Positions 1 to 5,997 of a DNA stretch of 12,828 bases are shown here, piece by piece. The stretch is from contig NZ_CAMLGT010000093.1 of the NCBI RefSeq assembly GCF_946479605.1, forward strand, positions 1 through 12,828, read 5' to 3'. The position numbers and the translations under genes were made by a program. Positions within the stretch are counted from its first letter, which is position 1. Every line of letters starts with the position of its first letter. Under the pieces are notes generated by a model, which saw only the letters and a program-made list of their open reading frames with translations, was not told where the DNA came from and searched no databases. The stretch comes from an uncultured Lacibacter sp. (lineage in GTDB: Bacteria > Bacteroidota > Bacteroidia > Chitinophagales > Chitinophagaceae).

Positions 1-606
1 GGTGTGGGGCACGATGGCAGAGCCTTGTTTGATTTTATGCCGTTTCATGATATGAGTGATGCTGATCTTACAGCAGTTATTTCATACATCCGCACAATAA
101 AACCGGTAAGCAATAAAGTACCGCAAAATAAAATGAATCCACTCGGCATGGTCATCAAAGCATTTGTATTAAAACCTGTAGGGCCCACTGGTACGCCGCC
201 AAAAGAAATAAAAGCAGATTCAACTGTTGAATATGGAAGGTACATGGCTATGAGTGTTGCAAACTGCAACGGTTGTCATACCGACAGAGACCTGATGACG
301 GGTGCATTTATTGGTGAACCATTTGCAGGTGGTTTTAAAATGGAATCCATCATTGATCCTGAAAATTATGAATGCCAAAGTCCGAATCTTACACCCGATA
401 AAGAAACCGGACGTATTTATGGCTGGAGTGAAGAAATGTTCCGCAACCGCATTCGCCAGGGAAAAGTAAACAAACATAGCCCGATGGCATGGGGGCCTTT
501 CAGCCGCATGAGTGATATGGAGATCAAGGCCATTTATAAATTTTTACAGACCGTTACACCTGTAAATAAAAAGATCGAACAAACTTTTTACAAACGAAAA
601 GCGTAA
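1..606 (+). CDS. c-type cytochrome, 3' part (5' end outside window)
   Basis: The frame is open from the first base, so the gene starts upstream; the GTG near the edge is not a likely start. About 201 codons are visible. Two cytochrome c domains can be made out. The first shows only its distal end, MPFHDMSDADL near residues 12-22, where a Met axial ligand and the last helix would lie. The second has a full haem-attachment motif CNGCH at bases 265-279, followed by SPMAWGPFSRMSD, a probable Met ligand region, and a final helix. This is the pattern of periplasmic or membrane-attached di- or multihaem electron carriers, for example the cytochrome subunits of dehydrogenases. The partner enzyme cannot be told from this fragment. 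No membrane helix or extra domain follows the second haem domain. A strong hairpin terminator begins 22 bases after the TAA. The class is fairly certain and the exact role is unknown. Confidence 0.88.
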   Translation, partial: GVGHDGRALFDFMPFHDMSDADLTAVISYIRTIKPVSNKVPQNKMNPLGMVIKAFVLKPVGPTGTPPKEIKADSTVEYGRYMAMSVANCNGCHTDRDLMTGAFIGEPFAGGFKMESIIDPENYECQSPNLTPDKETGRIYGWSEEMFRNRIRQGKVNKHSPMAWGPFSRMSDMEIKAIYKFLQTVTPVNKKIEQTFYKRKA

Positions 607-627
607 TCAACATGATTACAGCCGTGT

Positions 628-659
628 AAAAAGGCATTCCGTAATGGAATGCCTTTCTT
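628..659 (+). terminator. intrinsic terminator after the cytochrome gene
   Basis: A perfect 11-bp stem pairs 630-640 (AAAGGCATTCC) with 646-656 (GGAATGCCTTT) around the loop GTAAT. It is followed by TTTCTT on the plus strand and preceded by a run of A, so it could work in both directions. It separates the cytochrome transcript from xth. Confidence 0.85.
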
Positions 660-666
660 ACTTTCG
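659..666 (+). promoter_or_regulatory. possible -7 element of the xth promoter
   Basis: TACTTTCG differs by one base from the Bacteroidota -7 consensus TAnnTTTG and lies 17 bases before the xth ATG, just after the upstream terminator. No good -33 TTG is seen at the expected distance, so the call rests on position and on similar TAnnTTCG elements before pyrH and serC. Confidence 0.4.
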
Positions 667-683
667 CCGGAGAAAAACTGATC

Positions 684-1454
684 ATGCGCATTATATCTTA
701 CAATGTAAACGGCATTCGTGCTGCTATAAAAAAAGGGTTTATTGACTGGCTGAAAACCGATCCTGCTGAAATTATTTGTGTGCAGGAAACAAAAGCAACA
801 AAAGCAGATGTTGATACAAAGCTGTTCAACGATCTTGGTTATGATGATTACTGGTTCAGTGCACAGAAAAAAGGGTACAGCGGTGTAGCTGTGTTCACAA
901 AAATAAAACCCGATGCTGTTGAAACAGGAAACGGTCATGGTCCGAGCGATGATGAAGGCCGTGTGATACAATTACAGTTCGGTGATATTCGCCTCATCAA
1001 TACTTATTTCCCCAGCGGCACAAGTGGTGATCTTCGCCAGGAATTTAAATACCAATGGCTCGATGAATATTATAAATGGTTGAATCAGCTGAAAAAGAAA
1101 CATCCGAAACTTATTCTTTGCGGCGATTATAATATTGCACATAAGGAAATAGATATTCATGATCCCAAAGGCAATAAAAACTCCAGCGGATTTTTACCTG
1201 CTGAGCGTGAATGGATGACGAAATTTTATGACAATGGCTGGGTTGATACCTTCCGTGAATTTCATCCTGAACCACACCGTTACAGCTGGTGGAGCCAACG
1301 TTTCCCCAGTGTGCGTTTGCAAAACAAAGGCTGGCGTATTGATTACATCAGCGTAACTGAAGCATTAAAAGCAAATCTGAAAGACGCAGAAATTTATCCT
1401 GATGTAAAGCATAGTGATCATTGCCCTGTTTACCTCGAATTAAAAATGAAATAA
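684..1454 (+). CDS. xth: exodeoxyribonuclease III / AP endonuclease
   Basis: The protein has 256 residues, close to the usual length of about 255-270 for the ExoIII branch of the endonuclease/exonuclease/phosphatase fold. Expected active-site residues are visible: NVNGIRAA near residue 7 (N7), QETK with the metal-binding E35, Y108, GDYN with D148 and N150, WRIDYI with D220, and the SDH triad end with D245 and H246. The family cleaves DNA 5' of abasic sites and removes 3' blocking groups in base excision repair, in the cytoplasm. The ATG at 684 is the natural start, since the protein begins directly with the first beta strand (MRIISYNVNG). The stop is one base before the DUF4286 start, so the two are almost certainly co-transcribed. 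Whether it is mainly an AP endonuclease or a 3'-5' exonuclease cannot be told from sequence. Confidence 0.97.
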   Translation: MRIISYNVNGIRAAIKKGFIDWLKTDPAEIICVQETKATKADVDTKLFNDLGYDDYWFSAQKKGYSGVAVFTKIKPDAVETGNGHGPSDDEGRVIQLQFGDIRLINTYFPSGTSGDLRQEFKYQWLDEYYKWLNQLKKKHPKLILCGDYNIAHKEIDIHDPKGNKNSSGFLPAEREWMTKFYDNGWVDTFREFHPEPHRYSWWSQRFPSVRLQNKGWRIDYISVTEALKANLKDAEIYPDVKHSDHCPVYLELKMK

Positions 1455-1455
1455 A

Positions 1456-1761
1456 ATGATTGTATACAATGTTACAACAAAGCTTGAGTGGAGTATTCAT
1501 GATGAATGGGTAAAGTGGATGCTGGAAGAACATATTCCGGAAGTAGTGGCCACTGGTTGTTTCACCAGCGGACAATTATTGAAATTACTTGAAATAGAAG
1601 AAGAAGACGGACCGACTTATACTGCACAATACTTTGCTGAAACAAAACAACTGCAGGAAGATTATATACAAAAACATGCGGCAACACTTCGGCAGAAAGT
1701 ATTTGACAAATGGGGCAACCGGGTGATTGCATTCAGGAGTATTATGCAGGTTGTGCAGTAA
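1456..1761 (+). CDS. DUF4286 family protein
   Basis: A 101-residue soluble protein matching the small DUF4286 family common in Bacteroidota: it opens MIVYNVTTKLEWSIHDEWV and holds the conserved-looking WMLEEHIPEV, FTSGQLLKLL and YTAQYFAE segments. The beta-alpha-beta pattern suggests a ferredoxin-like (dimeric alpha/beta barrel, ABM-like) fold, which is an inference. No catalytic motif, signal peptide or membrane segment is visible. Function is unknown. The ATG lies one base after the xth stop, so translation is probably coupled to xth. That context hints at a stress or repair link but does not prove one. No clear terminator follows within 50 bases. Confidence 0.85.
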   Translation: MIVYNVTTKLEWSIHDEWVKWMLEEHIPEVVATGCFTSGQLLKLLEIEEEDGPTYTAQYFAETKQLQEDYIQKHAATLRQKVFDKWGNRVIAFRSIMQVVQ

Positions 1762-1806
1762 TTGTGAACAATTCATAACATTTCTTTTTTACATTTTCAT
1801 CTGCCT

Positions 1807-1934
1807 GAAACCCTTTGCTGGCAAGGCTTTCAAAGCACATTTTCTGAAACCCTTGCAGGACAAGGGTTTTGGCATTTTACATGGTTGTGACTGAAGAAAT
1901 GTTTTACTATAAAGTCTTTTGCAACCCTTGTCCC
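1807..1934. repeat. cluster of palindromic CAAGGG/CCCTTG motifs upstream of HU
   Basis: The 274-base gap 1762-2035 holds three related motifs. An imperfect palindrome lies at 1807-1831 (GAAACCCTTTG...CAAGGCTTTC). A 9-bp perfect hairpin pairs 1847-1855 (AAACCCTTG) with 1861-1869 (CAAGGGTTT) around loop CAGGA. A third half-site at 1923-1933 (AACCCTTGTCC) is an exact 11-base reverse complement of 1858-1868. The right arm of the middle hairpin could therefore pair either locally or with the third site. The cluster lies upstream of the HU promoter, so it could be an operator, a weak terminator for the DUF4286 transcript, or a dispersed genomic repeat. Confidence 0.6.
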
Positions 1935-1983
1935 GTGCGGATTTTAGCGATTTTCTTACATGTTTTGTGTATGCTAAAAAAAT

Positions 1984-2013
1984 TTTGTTGCAATTGAAAA
2001 CCGTCTATATTTG
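1984..2013 (+). promoter_or_regulatory. promoter of the HU gene
   Basis: TTTG at 1984-1987, an 18-base spacer and TATATTTG at 2006-2013 match the Bacteroidota -33/-7 consensus (TTTG, TAnnTTTG) completely. The expected transcription start is near 2018-2020, giving a leader of roughly 16 bases before the ATG at 2036. Confidence 0.75.
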
Positions 2014-2035
2014 TCCCACTTAAAAAATTCTCACT

Positions 2036-2305
2036 ATGAACAAAGCTGAATTAGTTGCAAAACTTGCCGAAGATGCAGAAATTTCAAAAACACAAGCAAA
2101 TGCTGCATTGGATTCTTTCGTTGAAGCGGTTACCAAAACTTTAAAAGGTGGTGGTAAAGTAACATTGGTTGGTTTCGGTACTTTCTCTGTGACCAAGCGT
2201 GCTGCACGTACCGGACGTAATCCACAAACTGGTGCAACTATCAAGATCAAAGCAAAAAAAGTAGCGAAGTTTAAAGCTGGTAAAGAATTAGCAGCGAAAC
2301 TCTGA
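2036..2305 (+). CDS. HU family DNA-binding protein
   Basis: The 89-residue basic protein has the full HU/IHF fold: a helical N-terminal dimerisation region ([18 protein letters not shown]), the beta-saddle GFGTF at residues 46-50, and the DNA-bending arm with GRNPQTG at 60-66, where P63 is the expected intercalating proline. The C-terminus [13 protein letters not shown] is typical HU. As a homodimer or heterodimer it binds and bends DNA with little sequence preference, helping compact the nucleoid. The length is standard and there is no C-terminal extension, so it is classical HU and not the longer variants some Bacteroidota carry. It has its own consensus promoter and terminator and is therefore a single-gene unit. 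Sequence alone does not separate HU-alpha/beta-like from IHF-like members with certainty, but HU is much the better match. Confidence 0.96.
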   Translation: MNKAELVAKLAEDAEISKTQANAALDSFVEAVTKTLKGGGKVTLVGFGTFSVTKRAARTGRNPQTGATIKIKAKKVAKFKAGKELAAKL

Positions 2306-2319
2306 TCCTCTACATTCTT

Positions 2320-2355
2320 AAAAAAAGCAGGGAACCTTTGTTTCTTGCTTTTTTT
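2320..2355 (+). terminator. intrinsic terminator after HU
   Basis: A 15-bp stem (two G-U pairs) joins 2320-2334, seven A followed by GCAGGGAA, to 2341-2355, TTTCTTGC followed by seven T, with the six-base loop CCTTTG. The 3' arm itself is the U-tract. It begins 14 bases after the HU stop. Confidence 0.9.
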
Positions 2356-2415
2356 ATAGTCAACTTTGTAATAACGCAGCCTGGCTGCAATTAATCATTC
2401 AATAAAAAAATCATT

Positions 2416-2535
2416 ATGGGCAGAGGTGATAAAAAAACTGCAAAAGGAAAACGTTTCAAAGGATCTTTCGGCAAAAGCCGTCCTGCGAAAGTAGCTGTTG
2501 CAAAAAAAGCGGCGAAGAAAGCTGAAACAAAATAA
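2416..2535 (+). CDS. 30S ribosomal protein THX
   Basis: This 39-codon gene reads MGRGDKKTAKGKRFKG at its start and continues GSFGKSRPAK into a Lys/Ala-rich tail ending in TAA at 2533-2535. The MGRGDKKT(A/R)KGKR...SFG(K/N)SRP pattern is the hallmark of the THX family, first described as a small Thermus 30S protein that sits in the head of the small subunit and stabilises 16S rRNA helices. The protein is extremely basic, as expected. Start and stop are unambiguous, and the gene sits between two intrinsic terminators as its own transcript. A weak promoter candidate is TTTG 2337-2340 with CAACTTTG at 2361-2368 (20-base spacing), which would overlap the HU terminator. The gene is easily missed by length cut-offs. 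Confidence 0.93.
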   Translation: MGRGDKKTAKGKRFKGSFGKSRPAKVAVAKKAAKKAETK

Positions 2536-2561
2536 GCTTACGATCTAAGCAAAAATTCCTG

Positions 2562-2598
2562 AAGCAGGTTGTTACGCAAGTGATCACCTGCTTTTTTT
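2562..2598 (+). terminator. intrinsic terminator after THX
   Basis: An 8-bp stem pairs AAGCAGGT (2562-2569) with ACCTGCTT (2586-2593), followed by a T-run to 2598. The 16-base loop is large. It lies 26 bases after the THX stop and 60 bases from the convergent pdxH stop, so it may also help end the pdxH transcript. Confidence 0.8.
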
Positions 2599-2658
2599 AT
2601 GCCTGTCAGCACAATCCAAATTCTAACTCTTACCTGTTACTTCCTGTCTCGTACTTTA

Positions 2659-3300
2659 TTAAGGTGCAAGACGTTCAATTTTCCAGCTGCCGTTATCAAC
2701 TAACGTGTATTGAATACGATCATGTAAACGACTGCTTCTTCCCTGCCAGAATTCGATGATCACAGGTTTTACCCTGTAACCGCCCCAATGCGATGGTCTT
2801 GTTAACTGCTCACTGCTGAATTTGAGTTCCATCTCTTTTACCCTGTTTTCTAACCAGGCCCTGTTTTCAATAACATGACTTTGAGGTGATGCCCATGCAC
2901 CTACCTGTGAGCCTGTAGGGCGAGATAAAAAATATTCATCACTCTCATTTGCACTTACTTTTTCTACCAGCCCTATTATTTTCACCTGGCGTTCCAGTTC
3001 TTTCCAGAAAAATAACAAGCTTGCCCTTGGGTTTTCGGCCAGCTCCTGCCCTTTTGCACTTTCATAATTGGTATAAAAAACAAAACCCTGCTTATCATAT
3101 CCTTTCAGCAAAACAATACGGGCATCAGGCACAGCTTCCAATGTAGCTGTGGCCAGCGTCATTGCATTGACTTCATCTATCTGCGAATCAATGGCCTGCT
3201 GCCACCAATCAGCAAATTGCTGAAAAGGGTCAGCTGCCACTTCATGTTCATTCAATGTTTTTAAGGAGTAATCTTTACGGATATCTGCAATGGACAACAT
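2659..3300 (-). CDS. pdxH: pyridoxamine/pyridoxine 5'-phosphate oxidase
   Basis: The 213-residue protein starting MLSIADIRKDY matches PdxH (about 210-220 residues). Visible FMN and PLP motifs are RIVLLKG at 61-67, YTNYESAKG at 76-84, ERQVKI at 103-108, SRPTGSQVGAWASPQS at 126-141, WGGYRV at 172-177, FWQGRSSRLHDR at 184-195, and the invariant C-terminal ERLAP. It oxidises pyridoxamine or pyridoxine 5'-phosphate to PLP with O2, using FMN, in the cytoplasm. A longer in-frame reading begins at 3402, but its first 34 residues are not PdxH-like and overlap the upstream coiled-coil gene, so the ATG at 3300 is preferred. A promoter-like TAGATTTG lies 24 bases upstream. PLP made here serves enzymes such as SerC, encoded about 7 kb away; the two are not an operon. 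Confidence 0.96.
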   Translation of the reverse strand: MLSIADIRKDYSLKTLNEHEVAADPFQQFADWWQQAIDSQIDEVNAMTLATATLEAVPDARIVLLKGYDKQGFVFYTNYESAKGQELAENPRASLLFFWKELERQVKIIGLVEKVSANESDEYFLSRPTGSQVGAWASPQSHVIENRAWLENRVKEMELKFSSEQLTRPSHWGGYRVKPVIIEFWQGRSSRLHDRIQYTLVDNGSWKIERLAP

Positions 3301-3323
3301 AAACGCCTGTTTTAGTGAAGCGC

Positions 3324-3331
3324 CAAATCTA
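3324..3331 (-). promoter_or_regulatory. -7 element of a pdxH promoter
   Basis: On the minus strand the octamer is TAGATTTG, a full match to TAnnTTTG, 23 bases before the pdxH ATG and inside the 58-base gap after the coiled-coil gene. A TTG occurs 16 bases further upstream, a little close for a standard -33 element. It supports both the short pdxH start and independent expression of pdxH. Confidence 0.5.
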
Positions 3332-3358
3332 ACAAAGGAAAACAGAACAACCGCTGAT

Positions 3359-4378
3359 TTACTGATTTTGTCCGGCAGAAATTCTTGCCAGCATGGCTTC
3401 AATTTCAGAAAGACGGGATAGCTGCGATTCCAGCTTTTTGTTGTGATCAGAAACCTGTTGCAGGTCTTTATTCAGTTCTTCAAGAAAATCGTTTCGTTTA
3501 CTTAATTGCTGGCGCTGAAGATTTGCTTCTTTCAACTTGCTTTCCATTTCAATCACATGTTGCGATAGCCGTGAATTTTCTTCCACCAGTTCACGCTGCT
3601 TGAGACGCAGATCGTTCATTTCCACCGAGAGTAAATGATTGGCTTCCTCCAGTTCATCATAACGCAGTGCATTTGTTTGCGGCACGGCCAGCTGTTGCTC
3701 CACCTTCATCAGCTTCGACTGTATTTCATTGAACTCATCGTACGCTGTCTCCAAACGGTTCTTCATTTCCTGCGTAAGCACGGTTTGCTGACGTATGGTA
3801 TTCAACTCACCTTCTTTCTCAGTAAGTGAACGGCGCAAAAGCTGCAATTGCTCGGTGAGGTATTGGTTCTGCTGCAAGGTGTCCTGGTGCTTCTGCTCTA
3901 CTTTTTCAAGCAGATCAACCTGGCTGAGCAGTTTGGAGATATTCTGATTATGCTGCAGCAAATGATCCTGTGCCGATTTTAATTGGGCAAGATATTCAGC
4001 AGGACTTACTTCAGCTGTTGCAGAAACAGAAACAGACGATTCAACAACCACCTGCTGAGGCCGTTGTTTTAACTCCTGTATCAGCTCTTTCAACTCTTCA
4101 ATTTCATCGAGCAGCAGCTGCTCATTTTCTTTGGCCTGCAACAAGTCTTTGCTCATTGTTTCGCCTTTGTCTTTCTGTTGCTCAATTACGTTGTAATACT
4201 TCATCCGCCAGTCATGCGCTTCTTTCTCAAATTTCTCTACATCAATATCATGATCAAACTGGCTGCCGTGGCGCATGTTCCAGAAGTAATGGATCACAAA
4301 ACCCAACACCAATGCCCCGATCTGAAACATCACAATTTCAAATACAGAAATCTGGATTGCAAGTAGCGTGAAAGACAT
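3359..4378 (-). CDS. membrane-anchored coiled-coil protein, function unknown
   Basis: The 339-residue protein has one hydrophobic segment near residues 11-33 (FEIVMFQIGALVLGFVIHYF) with a very short N-terminus before it. An acidic linker follows, then long heptad-type helices: about 44-105, a Ser/Val/Ala-rich break near 110-126, and about 127-335. The helices are rich in Gln, Glu, Leu and Lys, with no Cys and no enzyme motif. This suggests an inner-membrane protein with a rod-like cytoplasmic domain, perhaps structural or division-related, but no family was recognised. Lack of a signal-peptidase site favours a membrane anchor over secretion. It lies between pyrH (119-base gap) and pdxH (58-base gap), all on the minus strand. 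A possible -7 element TAACTTTC lies at 4417-4424. Gene reality is well supported; function is open. Confidence 0.85.
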   Translation of the reverse strand: MSFTLLAIQISVFEIVMFQIGALVLGFVIHYFWNMRHGSQFDHDIDVEKFEKEAHDWRMKYYNVIEQQKDKGETMSKDLLQAKENEQLLLDEIEELKELIQELKQRPQQVVVESSVSVSATAEVSPAEYLAQLKSAQDHLLQHNQNISKLLSQVDLLEKVEQKHQDTLQQNQYLTEQLQLLRRSLTEKEGELNTIRQQTVLTQEMKNRLETAYDEFNEIQSKLMKVEQQLAVPQTNALRYDELEEANHLLSVEMNDLRLKQRELVEENSRLSQHVIEMESKLKEANLQRQQLSKRNDFLEELNKDLQQVSDHNKKLESQLSRLSEIEAMLARISAGQNQ

Positions 4379-4497
4379 GCGTAGTTGTTTTAGGTACAGC
4401 AGAAAAAATTACACAGGAAAGTTAGTTCCAATAGCACAAAGGAGCTATAGCTTGCCGGATCATTTTATCCCCAAATGCACTGCAGTTGTGAAAAGCG

Positions 4498-5214
4498 TTA
4501 GCCCTGGGCTACAATAGTTCCTACTTTTTCGCCTGTTACAACCCTGCGCAGGTTGTCTTGTTTGTTCATGTCGAACACAATAATGGGAAGATTATTTTCC
4601 ATGCAAAGCGTAAACGCTGTCATGTCCATCACCCGAAGATTTTTGCTGAGGCATTCCTGGAAGGTAATGCTTTCATATTTGGTAGCTGTAGGATCTTTCT
4701 CCGGATCGGCAGTGTAAATACCATCTACACGTGTTCCTTTGAGGATCACATCGGCATTAATTTCAATGGCACGGAGTGAGCCTGCAGTATCAGTTGTAAA
4801 ATATGGGTTACCTGTTCCTGCCCCAAAGATCACCACACGTCCCTTTTCTAAATGACGGATAGCACGGCGACGGATGTAGGGCTCAGCGATCTGCTCCATT
4901 TTAATCGCACTTTGCAAACGGGTGTACACGCCTGCTTTTTCAAGTCCGGCCTGCAACGCCATACCGTTGATCACTGTTGCCAGCATGCCCATATAATCGC
5001 CATGTGCACGCTCAATACCTGTTTCTGCTTCGTTCATACCACGGTAAATATTACCGCCGCCAATAACAATGGCCACCTGTACGCCCAGCTCTGTAATGGT
5101 TTTAATACTTTGAGCGTATTGCGTAATTACGGCAGAGTCCATACCGAAATTCTTATCGCCCATTAATGATTCACCTGAAAGTTTAAGGAGGATGCGTTTG
5201 TATTTTGGAAGCAT
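4498..5214 (-). CDS. pyrH: UMP kinase
   Basis: The 238-residue protein starting [17 protein letters not shown] matches bacterial UMP kinase (about 240 residues) of the amino-acid-kinase fold. Motifs are KLSGESL at 11-17, GGGNIYRG at 52-59 (UMP and phosphate binding), [15 protein letters not shown] at 66-80, [12 protein letters not shown] at 133-144, K159 in [16 protein letters not shown], and MDMTAF near 196-201. It phosphorylates UMP to UDP with ATP in the cytoplasm, works as a hexamer, and in other bacteria is activated by GTP and inhibited by UTP. A longer in-frame reading starts at 5337, but its first 41 residues are not part of the family and the region lacks coding character. The ATG at 5214 sits directly behind a promoter-like TATCTTCG. 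The common neighbour frr is absent here. Confidence 0.97.
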   Translation of the reverse strand: MLPKYKRILLKLSGESLMGDKNFGMDSAVITQYAQSIKTITELGVQVAIVIGGGNIYRGMNEAETGIERAHGDYMGMLATVINGMALQAGLEKAGVYTRLQSAIKMEQIAEPYIRRRAIRHLEKGRVVIFGAGTGNPYFTTDTAGSLRAIEINADVILKGTRVDGIYTADPEKDPTATKYESITFQECLSKNLRVMDMTAFTLCMENNLPIIVFDMNKQDNLRRVVTGEKVGTIVAQG

Positions 5215-5218
5215 GCTG

Positions 5219-5226
5219 CGAAGATA
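5219..5226 (-). promoter_or_regulatory. probable -7 element of the pyrH promoter, abutting the start codon
   Basis: On the minus strand TATCTTCG ends four bases before the pyrH ATG, with a T-rich TTTTTTC about 18 bases further upstream. One base differs from TAnnTTTG. Transcription would begin at or just before the ATG, implying a leaderless or nearly leaderless mRNA. Confidence 0.45.
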
Positions 5227-5380
5227 AAAGATTTGCAGTGACGGGAAAAAAGGAATGCAGTTTTGGTGATGGGCGGTGGTGCTGCTATGAGGCTTAAGTT
5301 GCGTCGCACACTTGCACTTTATTACTGGTCGCAACATTTAGTTCGATCTCTGTTCACAGAATTATACATTCTCAAGTTAT

Positions 5381-5430
5381 AGAGATGTTTCCTTCGTCGA
5401 CATGACGGTGCAAGGGATTGAGTAATCTTA
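5381..5430 (+). repeat. 50-base direct repeat, copy 1
   Basis: This copy reads AGAGATGTTTCCTTCGTCGA followed by CATGACGGTGCAAGGGATTG and AGTAATCTTA. It matches copy 2 (5591-5640) at 46 of 50 positions, and weaker similarity extends about ten bases to the left (7 of 10). The CGTCGACATGACGG core resembles dispersed intergenic repeats common in Bacteroidota genomes. Confidence 0.9.
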
Positions 5431-5447
5431 GCAACTTCAACAATCGG

Positions 5448-5522
5448 AGTGCGTCATTTCGAACCCCGCCAATGTTATGTTTAACTTATTCTATGCTTGT
5501 GGCGGGTGAGAAATCCCTGCAC
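5448..5522 (-). repeat. related inverted repeat element with a CCCGCC/GGCGGG hairpin
   Basis: Between the two direct copies, GCGTCATTTCGA (5451-5462) matches the reverse complement of the copy-1 core (CCGTCATGTCGA) at 10 of 12 bases. AATCCCTGCAC (5512-5522) is the reverse complement of GTGCAAGGGATT (5408-5419) apart from one missing base. Inside, CCCGCC (5465-5470) pairs with GGCGGG (5501-5506) across a 30-base loop. It is a partial copy of the same repeat family in the opposite orientation. Confidence 0.7.
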
Positions 5523-5590
5523 AATCATAATCGTATTTTTTAATGGCTTGTTCGCCATCAGCTAGACAAAACTTAACACTCTGAAGATGT

Positions 5591-5640
5591 AGAGATGTCT
5601 CCTTCGTCGACATGACGGTGTAAGAGTTTGAGTAATCTTA
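5591..5640 (+). repeat. 50-base direct repeat, copy 2
   Basis: This copy begins AGAGATGTCTCCTTCGTCGA and ends AGTAATCTTA, differing from copy 1 at four positions with an offset of exactly 210 bases. It lies 37 bases past the stop codon of the GIY-YIG gene. Confidence 0.9.
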
Positions 5641-5677
5641 ACCTTGTAGAAAAATTAGCGTGCCAGATTGGAAATGC

Positions 5678-5977
5678 TTACCACGTTTCAATCTCTTTCC
5701 ACAAATCTTCCCATAAAGGGTTCATCGCACTGATCAATCTATCTTTTTTCTCTCTTCGCCATTTCTTGATTTCTTTTTCTCTTGCAATCGCTTCTTCAAT
5801 ATGTCCAAAATGTTCATAGTACACGCAAAGTGTACAGTTATATTGATCAGTAAAACTCCCCTTGTAAAAATGCTCTTTATGCTGAAGCACCCTGATTCGC
5901 AAATCAGATGTCACTCCAATATAAATTGTGGTGCGGACTGTATTTGTCATGATATATACTGAGCCACCCCGCTGCAT
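5678..5977 (-). CDS. stand-alone GIY-YIG domain protein (UvrC-like nuclease fold)
   Basis: The 99-residue protein is a single GIY-YIG domain. VYI (7-9) and YIG (19-21) form the two halves of the signature. R27/R29 and H33 follow in the helix after strand 2 (TSDLRIRVLQHK), E67 in REKEIKKW is the expected metal-binding glutamate, and N86 in MNPLW is the conserved asparagine. All catalytic positions are therefore present. The fold cleaves DNA in UvrC, homing and restriction enzymes; small free-standing members of the YhbQ/UPF0213 type are abundant in Bacteroidota and poorly understood. The gene starts 20 bases after the acyl-CoA synthetase stop on the same strand, so it is probably co-transcribed. 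Downstream lies the repeat array. The ATG at 5977 is chosen; the next Met (residue 10) would cut the first strand. Confidence 0.9.
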   Translation of the reverse strand: MQRGGSVYIMTNTVRTTIYIGVTSDLRIRVLQHKEHFYKGSFTDQYNCTLCVYYEHFGHIEEAIAREKEIKKWRREKKDRLISAMNPLWEDLWKEIETW

Positions 5978-5997
5978 TTGAAAGGAGTTTAGACACT

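Larger units (their letters stand above)
5215..5677. other. gene-free stretch between pyrH and the GIY-YIG gene
   Basis: These 463 bases hold no convincing gene. From 5227 to about 5370 I see only the pyrH upstream region and no structure. From 5371 to 5640 the sequence is made of repeat elements annotated separately. Short open frames here lack family similarity and run through the repeats. Confidence 0.7.

Noticed and set aside
3301..3402. N-terminal extension of pdxH
   Set aside because: The extra 34 residues overlap the coiled-coil gene and a TAGATTTG promoter element, and PdxH homologues begin near MLSIADIRKDY.
4443..4452. Perfect 10-base palindrome AGCTATAGCT downstream of pyrH
   Set aside because: It is short, has no loop or T-run, and occurs often by chance, so neither a terminator nor an operator can be supported.
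5215..5337. N-terminal extension of pyrH
   Set aside because: The extra 41 residues are not part of UMP kinase, and a promoter-like TATCTTCG sits directly before the shorter start.
5371..5640. CRISPR array
   Set aside because: There are only two direct copies 210 bases apart with an inverted relative between them, no regular spacers and no cas genes.
5628..5819. Plus-strand open frame running out of repeat copy 2
   Set aside because: It is antisense to the GIY-YIG gene and begins inside the repeat; no domain is recognisable.
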